A stretch of 8,792 nucleotides of DNA, from the NCBI GenBank assembly GCA_013816415.1, contig JACDEN010000019.1, positions 6,198 to 14,989 of the forward strand, written 5' to 3'. Both the position numbers and the translations under genes were made by a program. Positions 1 to 6,260 of this stretch are shown here, in pieces (within the stretch, counting starts at the first letter, position 1; each line of letters starts with the position of its first letter). Under the pieces are notes generated by a model. The model did not search any database and was not told where the DNA came from. It worked only from the letters and a program-made list of their open reading frames with translations. This stretch comes from Planctomycetota bacterium (lineage in GTDB: Bacteria > Planctomycetota > UBA11346).

Positions 1-2
1 GG

Positions 3-1193
3 GTCACGGCGTACGCCGGGGATGTCGACGCCGACGAGACCGTGCTGGTGGTCGCGGGCGAAGTCGAGGAGCCGGTGTGGGCGGACCTGCCGAATCTCGC
101 GAAGGACCCCGATTTCCTGCGGGGGTATCTCGCGGAACAGAAGAAGGCCCTGCCAGCGAGCGTGAAACTCGCGAAGGGCGAGAAGATCTTCACCAGCGAT
201 TTCGCGGAAGAGTCTGTCCGCGCGACCTCCGACGTGCGGTTCGCCTTCGAGAAGGTGATTCAGGATCCGGACAATCCGGTCAACGAACTCGCCCAGTTCC
301 TGCTCAGCAAGCAGTTCAAGGACCTCAAAGGCGGCAAGAGCGCATGGTTGGAAAAGCCTGAGGTCTTCAAGGTGGCGAAAGGGCAGATCGTCGGGGGGAT
401 GAGGAAGCTCAAGCGGCCGGGTGAGACCTTCATCCGCGACGAGGACCTGACCACCCCGTTCCAGCTCGATGACATCCAGAAGGAGGTCGATCGCATCCTG
501 TGGTACGAGGTGAAGACGCGGAAACGTCCGAATGGCGTGAACGGCAAGGAAAAGGATATCTACATCGAGCCGAAGACCGTCAAGGTCGACGTCGTCACCC
601 TCAAGAACACCAAGACCGGCGAGGTCCAGAAGCTCACCCGTCTCGGCAAGATTCCCAAGCCGAAGCCGAACACCATGATCTTTCCGCCCTACAAGGAGGA
701 TGGATACGACGAAGAGGCGGAATTCGTCAAGAGCCCAGCGGATTTCGAGCAGATGGGACTCGAGCCGCCGGCGCCGGCGTCGCGCGATCCCGGCGAAGGG
801 CCGCTGCCGGAGCTGCTCGAAGCGATGGGTGATCCCCGTCTCAAGGCCGATGGGCCGTATCTCGAACTGCCGGACGGCCGCCTGGTGTGGTACGAAGAGG
901 TCAACAAGACCGTCCTGTGGTACGATCCGAAGGCGAAGCAGATCATGCCGTATCCGCCGATCAGCGGGGCCGCTCCGCTGACTCCGGTTCCACCCGTCGT
1001 GCAGAAGCCGAAGAAGATCGATCCTCCCAGGCCCGTTCCTCCCCGTCCGGCGCCGAATCGTCCGGCGCCCGCTCCCGGACCTGGTGGACCCGGTGGACCC
1101 GGTGGACCTGGTGGACCTGGTGGTCCCGGCGGCCCCGGCCCAGGTGGACCTGGCCCCGGCGGTCCCGGAGGCGGCGGGCCTTCCCCGCGCTAA
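3..1193 (+). CDS. Protein of unknown function with Gly-Gly-Pro repeat tail (5' end missing)
   Basis: The reading frame is open from the window's left edge to a TAA at 1191-1193. Coding-like sequence continues upstream of the first GTG (42), which has no Shine-Dalgarno, so the true start is most likely outside the window. I do not recognise the family. About 396 residues are visible. The first roughly 240 are soluble-looking and rich in Lys, Asp and Glu, with no transmembrane segment. A WY-containing motif occurs three times: LWYEV at 498-512, VWYEEV at 885-902 and LWYDP at 915-929. The last two lie ten residues apart and could form a beta-hairpin. From about 960 the protein becomes Pro-rich, then ends in six GGP triplets and further Gly/Pro residues, which should be flexible and disordered. 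It lies 190 bp upstream of three secretin genes on the same strand. A role beside the secretins, such as a periplasmic or surface accessory protein, is only a guess from position. No catalytic motif is visible. Confidence 0.75.
   Translation, partial: VTAYAGDVDADETVLVVAGEVEEPVWADLPNLAKDPDFLRGYLAEQKKALPASVKLAKGEKIFTSDFAEESVRATSDVRFAFEKVIQDPDNPVNELAQFLLSKQFKDLKGGKSAWLEKPEVFKVAKGQIVGGMRKLKRPGETFIRDEDLTTPFQLDDIQKEVDRILWYEVKTRKRPNGVNGKEKDIYIEPKTVKVDVVTLKNTKTGEVQKLTRLGKIPKPKPNTMIFPPYKEDGYDEEAEFVKSPADFEQMGLEPPAPASRDPGEGPLPELLEAMGDPRLKADGPYLELPDGRLVWYEEVNKTVLWYDPKAKQIMPYPPISGAAPLTPVPPVVQKPKKIDPPRPVPPRPAPNRPAPAPGPGGPGGPGGPGGPGGPGGPGPGGPGPGGPGGGGPSPR
1083..1136 (+). repeat. 9-bp tandem repeat encoding (Gly-Gly-Pro)6
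   Basis: Six in-frame 9-bp units follow one another. The first four are GGTGGACCY, and the last two are diverged as GGTGGTCCC and GGCGGCCCC. Less regular Gly/Pro codons continue to about 1182. The repeat gives Gly-Gly-Pro triplets, formally collagen-like (Gly every third residue), but it is short and loses register afterwards, so a stable triple helix is unlikely. Near-identical units of this kind can change in number by slippage. Confidence 0.9.
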
Positions 1194-1345
1194 GCGTGAG
1201 TGACACGAACACTTTGGCGCCCAGTCGCGTGGTTTCTATTCACAACCAGGACGTAGGGTGCCGAAGATCCGGAACGATCAGCGAGCCGCCCGGCGGGTAG
1301 CGCCGTAACTCGTGAATCTTCCTGCTTATGAATCGATCCAGGCCG

Positions 1346-1366
1346 TGTCCGCTCAACGGGCGGACA
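1346..1366 (+). promoter_or_regulatory. Leader hairpin ahead of secretin A
   Basis: A perfect 7-bp inverted repeat, TGTCCGC at 1346-1352 and GCGGACA at 1360-1366, encloses a 7-nt loop. It ends seven bases before the Shine-Dalgarno of the following gene. No T-run follows, so it is not an intrinsic terminator. It could influence translation initiation or mRNA stability, but a chance stem is not excluded in such GC-rich DNA. Confidence 0.3.
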
Positions 1367-1372
1367 GCCACT

Positions 1373-1378
1373 GAGGAG
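1373..1378 (+). promoter_or_regulatory. Ribosome binding site of secretin A
   Basis: GAGGAG lies five bases before the ATG at 1384. This is a strong Shine-Dalgarno at suitable spacing and supports that start, which also gives an N-terminal signal peptide directly. Confidence 0.8.
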
Positions 1379-1383
1379 TCGCA

Positions 1384-3852
1384 ATGCGCAGTCCGAGAAC
1401 CAGATCCCTCACCCCGCTCATCGCTGCTCTGCTCGCCATCCCGGCGTGCGTGACCACAGCTCAGGACCAGTCGGGCACGGATCCGAACAAGGCGCTCGAG
1501 GAATATGCCCAGAAGGGCGACCGTGGAACTCCCGAGCAGGTGCAGGCGGAAGCGCGCTACCGCGAGGCCTACGCCCAGTATCGGCAGGCTCATTTCGCGG
1601 AAGCGCGCGAGGCCGTCGAAGCCGCGCTGCGTTCGAATCCGTCGCACGTCGCGGCCCAGCGCCTGCGCGACGATATCCTCGCCGTCCTCGGCCAGCGCGA
1701 CAATCGGCTGCAGATGGCGGCCACCTGGTTCAAATCGCTCCAGGACGTCAAGACCCAGGAGCTCGCAGTCCGCTTCGACTCCTTGCTCACGAGCGGCGAT
1801 CAGAAGATGGCCGCCGGCGACTTCCAGGGCGCCGAGCTCGACTACGATCGCGTCGAGGTCGGTCTGCGCAGCTTCCCCTATGATTTCGATTGGGGAAATC
1901 TGCCCGAGCAGGTCGCGGGCAAGCGCCTGGAAGCGCGCGCTCAATCCCGCCAGGCGGTCGAGGACCGCGATGCCGACAGCCGCCGTGAGGCCGGCATCAA
2001 GGCCAGGGAGCAGGCAGATCTGCAGGAGCAGGCCCTGAAGGCGAAGGTCGACGAACTGATCCGCCGCGCGAAGACCTCATACCAGCGCAAGGACTACAAG
2101 CGCGCCGAAGTCGACGCGTGGAATGCCTACGAGCTGGACCGCAGACGCGAAGACGCGCGCAAGCTCTACCTCGATTCGCGCCGCGAAGGCCACGTCCAGT
2201 TCGATGACCACTACCGCGACGAGCGGCTCGAGCGGCTCGCCCGCGTCAACGAGGAGATCCACAAATCCCTCATCCCGCAGACCGAGATCCTGGTCTATCC
2301 CGAAGATTGGCAGCGGCGCTCCCTGCGCAAACCGCGCGAGATCGGCAGCGCGAAAGTGGAAACCTGGCGCGTCGCGCTCAGTGCTCGCCTCGAGGAGCGG
2401 GTGAGCTTCGAGTTCCAGGACCAGGGCTTCGAGGAGGTCGTCAATTTCCTGCGCCAGGTGACCGGCGTGAACATCGTGGTCGCTCCCGAGGTCATCGCGG
2501 CCAATCCGCCGACGGTCAGCCTCAAGGCGAAGGACATGAAGTTCGGCAACGCGCTGAAGCTCATCATGGAGCTGACGAATCTGCACTACGCGCTGCAGAA
2601 CCAGGCGATCTTCATCTCCAACAAATCGATCTCGGGCGCCATCGTGCTGAAGATGTACGATGTCACCGACCTGATCTCGCCTGCGCGCGATTTTCCGGGA
2701 CGTGAACTCGCCTATAATGCCGGAGCCGGTGGCGGCAGCGGCATCAACATGTTCAAGGCGCCCGACGAGGCGAGCACTCCGGCCGATCCGCAGCAGCTGG
2801 TGGACTTCATCCGCAAGAATGTCGCCCCGAAAAGCTGGGAGGAGCAATCCGCCGAAGGCGTCGGCATCGAGCAGCGCTCGGGTTCGACGCTGTTCGTGAG
2901 CCAGACTCCCGAAGTCCATGAGCAGATCGAGATGCTGCTCACCGGTCAACGGAACCAGGCGTCGCTGCAGGTCAATGTCAACGTGCGTCTGCTCGAGGTG
3001 CGCAAGGATTTCTTCGAGGAGATCGGTTTCGCCTACAACAATCCGGCTGGCGCCGAGCATCTGCTCACGAGCAATACCCAGTCGGGCTATTACCGCGAGA
3101 ACAACACGCTGTCATACCGGGGCGTGGTCAATCAGTCGCTTCCCGCCAATCAACCCGGCTACGACCAGTTCATCAATCCGGCGCAACCCCATGGCCTGGT
3201 GGTCGAATCCTCGCTGAACGCCTTCAATTATTTCAATGCCGACCAGATCAACGCGATATTCTCCGCGATCGAGGACGAGACGGATGCGCAGATCCTCCAG
3301 CATCCGAGTCTGACCTGCTTCAACGGCAAGCGGGCCAACGCATCGTTCATGCATCAGTTCTCGTACATCGCCGACTACGAGGTCGTCAGCGCCAACCTCG
3401 ACCCGAAGATCGAGGTCCTGACCTTCGGTGATATCCTCGATGTGCTGCCGGTCGTCAGCTCGGATCACAAGTACATCACCATGGAGGTGAGACCGGCGTC
3501 GGTGTCGCTCGCGGGCGTGTACACAGAAACGCTGTTCTCCCGCCGTGTCGTCGGTCCTCCCGGCGACGGCGCGATCGTGACGCTTCCCCAGCGGTACCCG
3601 TTGGAGTTGCCGAACGTGCTGGTCCGCACCATGCGCTCATCGGTGATGATCCCCGACAAGGGTTCCCTGCTGATCGGCGGCTTCCAGCACAGCGTGCGCC
3701 AGCGCACCCACACCGGAATCCCGTTCCTGAGCCACATCCCGTTCCTCGGCAGACTGTTCAGCCGCAACGGAACCTATGACGTCAATCGCCAGCTCTACTA
3801 CCTGCTGAATGCCGAGATCGTCGATCTCGCCGAGAAGGAAGCCATCCAGTGA
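1384..3852 (+). CDS. Secretin A: TPR-containing outer-membrane secretin (type IV pilus/type II secretion type)
   Basis: This 822-aa protein is predicted to form the ring-shaped outer-membrane gate of a type IV pilus or type II-like secretion machine. The N-terminus is a signal peptide (basic MRSPRTR, then a hydrophobic stretch). IPAC at residues 19-22 loosely resembles a lipobox but has Pro at -2, so cleavage near TTA-QD is equally possible. TPR-like helical repeats lie at about 54-95, 133-165 and 223-271, with a charged, probably coiled-coil stretch at about 180-222. A linker carries LIPQTEI from 296. The STN/N0 domain spans about 338-413 (TGVNIVV core). An N1-like domain follows from about 420, with the FPG motif and NVAPKSW. 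The secretin domain runs from about 527 to 815 and shows the signatures IPDKGS at 756-761 and GIPFLSHIPFLGRLF at 778-792. The canonical second Gly of PDGGS is Lys here. The start is fixed by a strong ribosome binding site. The gene overlaps secretin B, so the two are probably co-translated. Secretin identity is firm; which machine it serves is unknown. Confidence 0.95.
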   Translation: MRSPRTRSLTPLIAALLAIPACVTTAQDQSGTDPNKALEEYAQKGDRGTPEQVQAEARYREAYAQYRQAHFAEAREAVEAALRSNPSHVAAQRLRDDILAVLGQRDNRLQMAATWFKSLQDVKTQELAVRFDSLLTSGDQKMAAGDFQGAELDYDRVEVGLRSFPYDFDWGNLPEQVAGKRLEARAQSRQAVEDRDADSRREAGIKAREQADLQEQALKAKVDELIRRAKTSYQRKDYKRAEVDAWNAYELDRRREDARKLYLDSRREGHVQFDDHYRDERLERLARVNEEIHKSLIPQTEILVYPEDWQRRSLRKPREIGSAKVETWRVALSARLEERVSFEFQDQGFEEVVNFLRQVTGVNIVVAPEVIAANPPTVSLKAKDMKFGNALKLIMELTNLHYALQNQAIFISNKSISGAIVLKMYDVTDLISPARDFPGRELAYNAGAGGGSGINMFKAPDEASTPADPQQLVDFIRKNVAPKSWEEQSAEGVGIEQRSGSTLFVSQTPEVHEQIEMLLTGQRNQASLQVNVNVRLLEVRKDFFEEIGFAYNNPAGAEHLLTSNTQSGYYRENNTLSYRGVVNQSLPANQPGYDQFINPAQPHGLVVESSLNAFNYFNADQINAIFSAIEDETDAQILQHPSLTCFNGKRANASFMHQFSYIADYEVVSANLDPKIEVLTFGDILDVLPVVSSDHKYITMEVRPASVSLAGVYTETLFSRRVVGPPGDGAIVTLPQRYPLELPNVLVRTMRSSVMIPDKGSLLIGGFQHSVRQRTHTGIPFLSHIPFLGRLFSRNGTYDVNRQLYYLLNAEIVDLAEKEAIQ
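3835..3840 (+). promoter_or_regulatory. Ribosome binding site of secretin B, inside the end of secretin A
   Basis: AAGGAA lies eight bases before the GTG at 3849 and eleven before the ATG at 3852. The spacing favours GTG 3849, which overlaps the upstream TGA by 4 nt. An in-frame ATG at 3885, preceded by GGCGGG, is a rival start that would give a more compact signal peptide. Confidence 0.5.
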
Positions 3853-6260
3853 TGCCAATCCGGCCACGGGTCCACGGCGGGATCATGCGACGGCGTCAGG
3901 GGGGCTCGCTGCTTTCCCTGTCCGCGGTCCTGATGTCGTTGTCGGCCGTGGCTGTCGGCGAAACGGCGGTGCCGTCACCGGAGCGCACCTCCGTCACCGC
4001 ATCGTCGCTGCTCGAGCAGGCCAGGCATCAATGCGAGGCCGGCCGGTTCGAGGCGGCGAAGGCGCTCTGCCAGCAGGCGCGTGACCTCGCTCCCGGCGAT
4101 CCTGCGATCCAGACCGAGCTGGCGCGCATCAGCTCGCTGATCCCTGAACGCCGCGAGTCTCCCGTGCCTCCAGCGCCGCTCCGTGAGAGGGACATCCTGA
4201 TCCAGGTCGCGCTGCAGGAAGCCCGCATGGCCGCCGATCGCGCCGAACTGCTGTCCGCCTCGGGTCGGGACGAGGATGCCGCAGCGGCCCTCGAGCAGCC
4301 GACGGCGTCGCTGAAGCAGCTCGGTCCAGCCGTCGGTCCCGAGGTCGGCGTCGAGATCCAACGCCTGGAGGAACTCTCAGCGGCCTATCGGCTCAAGGAT
4401 CGTCAATCCTCCGACGAGCGCCAAGCGGCGCAGCGGAGCGGATCCGTGTCCGCAGCGCACGAAGAGGCCTCCCGAGGCGAGTCCAGCCGGCGTAGCGTCT
4501 TCCAGGAACGCCTCGCCCGCATCGAGGCGCTTCGCTCGCACGGCCACCTCGAGGTGGCATTGAACGAATCGCGCCGGCTGGTCACCGACTATCCCACCGA
4601 GGTCGAGGCGGAGCACCTGTTCGATGCGCTCCTCGCAGCCGTCCATGAGCAGCGCCGGCTGAGCATCGACGAGCGACGGTTGGAATTGCACAAGGAAGTG
4701 ATGGCGCGCATCGAGCACTCGCTGATTCCGAGTGGATCCGATGGGATGCCGGTGTTTCCTCCGAATTTCATCAACAGCCATGCTGGGCTCAGCGGCCTCG
4801 AGGCGATTCCGGCCGAGCCAGAATGGAAGATCGCGATCCGCGATCGCATGGCGAAGCGCGTCAGCTTCAATTTCGAGGGGCAGGGCGGCGTCGAAGCGCT
4901 GGAGGCACTCGCGCGCGAAGCGGGAGTGAACATCGTCATCGATCCCCAACTGCTGGCCGGGGGCGAACGCACGGTGAGCATCAAGGCCAGCAACATGCGG
5001 CTGGATCACGCATTCGACTGGCTGGTACGATTGATGGATACCCATTGGTCGATCGCCAAGGGCGCCATCTTCATTGGCGGCGAATCGGAGACCGAGGCTG
5101 TCCTGGCGGTCCACGACATCTCCGCGATGACCTACCAAGGCCAGGATCAGGTCGGCAAGCTCGTCGCCTTCAATGGTGGTGGAAACGGCTCCGGGGGCCT
5201 CAGCCTATTCAAGAACGACGAGCAGGAGGTGAAGCGGATCACCCCTGAAGAGGTCGTGGATCTCCTGCAGAAGGCCGTCAGCCCGCAGACCTGGAAGGAA
5301 CCGGGCTACGGGATTTCGATCAGGGGCACCACCCTGGTCGTCACCGCGCCGGCCTCGGTCCACCGTCTGATCGTCGAGTTCATCCGGGCGCAGGAGCACA
5401 GCCAGAGCATCGTGATCAAGGTCGATTCGCGCTGGCTCGAGATCCGGGACGGATTCCTCGAGGAGATCGGCGTGAACTGGGGGGCGGTCCCGCTGCTGAT
5501 CACCCCTTATGGCGGTGGTTTCAACACCTACTCGTCCAACCAATACCAGGCGAATGGACGGGTCGTGAACAACCTCCCGGCGACCGCCGTCTCGCTACCC
5601 CAGGCGGCAGTCACCCAGGGCCTGTCCCTGTCCACGGCCCTGCTCGGCAGGAACGAACTTTCGGCGCTTTTCACCGCGATCGAGACCAATAATCGCGGCC
5701 GGATCCTCTCCGCACCGTCGGTCACCACGCTCAATGGCGTGCGCGCCAACGCCTTCTTCGGCCATCAGACTGCGTACATCGGGGATTACGAGGTCGTGTC
5801 GACCAACCTCGATCCGAAGATCGAGGTCCTGACGACCGGCGCCAACCTCAACGTCAAGCCGTTCGTCAGCGCCGACCGCAAATACGTGACCATGGATTTC
5901 CGGCCCGGCATCTCGTCGGCACAATTCTATACCGAGACGCTGTTCTCGCGGCGCGTGATCACGTCCGTAGGCAATGGCAGTATCGTCACCCTCCCCCAGG
6001 CCTACCCGCTGGAGCTCCCGAACCTTTCCGTCCGCGAGACCAGCACCACCGTCCAGGTCCCTGACGGCGGCTCGATGCTGGTCGGCGGCTTCGGTCGGGC
6101 GATCGATCAGACTTCCGCAGCACGCATACCCTTCCTGGGCAACATCCCCTTCGTGGGCAGGTTGTTCGGCAAGCGCGGCCGCTATTCCGAACACTCGCAG
6201 CTCTATCTGCTCGCGACGGTGACCATCATCAATTACGACGAACTGGAGAACACGCTGTGA
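3849..6260 (+). CDS. Secretin B: TPR-containing outer-membrane secretin, second tandem copy
   Basis: This 803-aa paralogue of its neighbours is predicted to be an outer-membrane gate subunit. Starts at GTG 3849, ATG 3852 or ATG 3885 are all possible. From 3885 the protein begins MRRRQGG followed directly by the hydrophobic signal segment, with likely cleavage near VAVG-ETA. With the GTG start, TPR-like repeats lie at about 54-95, 131-160 and 224-262. The linker motif SLIPS is at about 291, the STN/N0 domain at about 336-410 (AGVNIVIDP core), an N1-like region with AVSPQTW follows, and the secretin domain covers about 519-795. Signatures are VPDGGS at 737-742 and RIPFLGNIPFVGRLF from 759. Compared with A and C, it has lost the FPG motif after the N1 start, and its N-terminal repeats are the most diverged. 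Its barrel is clearly closest to A, sharing YTETLFSRRV, NLDPKIEVLT and YPLELPN. It is complete with no frameshift. Its function as a functional or assembly partner of A and C is inferred. Confidence 0.94.
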   Translation: MMPIRPRVHGGIMRRRQGGSLLSLSAVLMSLSAVAVGETAVPSPERTSVTASSLLEQARHQCEAGRFEAAKALCQQARDLAPGDPAIQTELARISSLIPERRESPVPPAPLRERDILIQVALQEARMAADRAELLSASGRDEDAAAALEQPTASLKQLGPAVGPEVGVEIQRLEELSAAYRLKDRQSSDERQAAQRSGSVSAAHEEASRGESSRRSVFQERLARIEALRSHGHLEVALNESRRLVTDYPTEVEAEHLFDALLAAVHEQRRLSIDERRLELHKEVMARIEHSLIPSGSDGMPVFPPNFINSHAGLSGLEAIPAEPEWKIAIRDRMAKRVSFNFEGQGGVEALEALAREAGVNIVIDPQLLAGGERTVSIKASNMRLDHAFDWLVRLMDTHWSIAKGAIFIGGESETEAVLAVHDISAMTYQGQDQVGKLVAFNGGGNGSGGLSLFKNDEQEVKRITPEEVVDLLQKAVSPQTWKEPGYGISIRGTTLVVTAPASVHRLIVEFIRAQEHSQSIVIKVDSRWLEIRDGFLEEIGVNWGAVPLLITPYGGGFNTYSSNQYQANGRVVNNLPATAVSLPQAAVTQGLSLSTALLGRNELSALFTAIETNNRGRILSAPSVTTLNGVRANAFFGHQTAYIGDYEVVSTNLDPKIEVLTTGANLNVKPFVSADRKYVTMDFRPGISSAQFYTETLFSRRVITSVGNGSIVTLPQAYPLELPNLSVRETSTTVQVPDGGSMLVGGFGRAIDQTSAARIPFLGNIPFVGRLFGKRGRYSEHSQLYLLATVTIINYDELENTL
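6245..6248 (+). promoter_or_regulatory. Ribosome binding site of secretin C, inside the end of secretin B
   Basis: GGAG lies eight bases before the GTG at 6257. The GTGA overlap of start and stop indicates translational coupling. The next in-frame ATG (6311) falls within the hydrophobic part of the signal peptide and would destroy it, so GTG is preferred. Confidence 0.75.

Larger units (their letters stand above)
1194..1383 (+). other. 190-bp intergenic spacer upstream of the secretin genes
   Basis: This is the only substantial non-coding stretch in the window. It holds no convincing small gene or rho-independent terminator, so readthrough from the upstream gene is possible. A weak sigma70-like pair can be picked out: TTGGCG at 1214-1219 and TATTCA at 1237-1242 with a 17-bp spacer. 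It matches consensus at only 4/6 and 3/6 positions and is not claimed as a promoter. The downstream third contains a short hairpin and a good ribosome binding site, described separately. Confidence 0.6.

Noticed and set aside
42..44. GTG as the start of the first gene
   Set aside because: There is no Shine-Dalgarno, and the frame remains open with plausible coding sequence to the left edge, so the gene most likely begins outside the window.
1083..1190. Collagen domain
   Set aside because: Only six regular triplets with Gly at X and Pro at Y, followed by loss of register. This is too short and irregular to claim a triple helix.
1214..1242. TTGGCG / TATTCA sigma70-like promoter
   Set aside because: Only 4/6 and 3/6 consensus matches, which is expected by chance in 190 bp. 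Noted in the spacer entry but not called.
1286..1296. CCGCC-C-GGCGG inverted repeat as a terminator for the first gene
   Set aside because: The loop would be a single base and no T-run follows.
887..1300. Plus-strand open frame with Trp-Thr-Arg repeats over the end of the first gene
   Set aside because: It is the 9-bp Gly-Gly-Pro repeat read in another frame.
1328..1330. ATG upstream of secretin A as an alternative start
   Set aside because: It is out of frame with the secretin (56 bases before 1384) and lacks a good ribosome binding site.
2077..3060. Antisense open frame of 327 codons within secretin A, and similar ones at 4377-5138 and 5595-6266
   Set aside because: Each is complementary to well-supported secretin coding sequence and has the same shadow composition. 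There is no independent ribosome binding site or domain.
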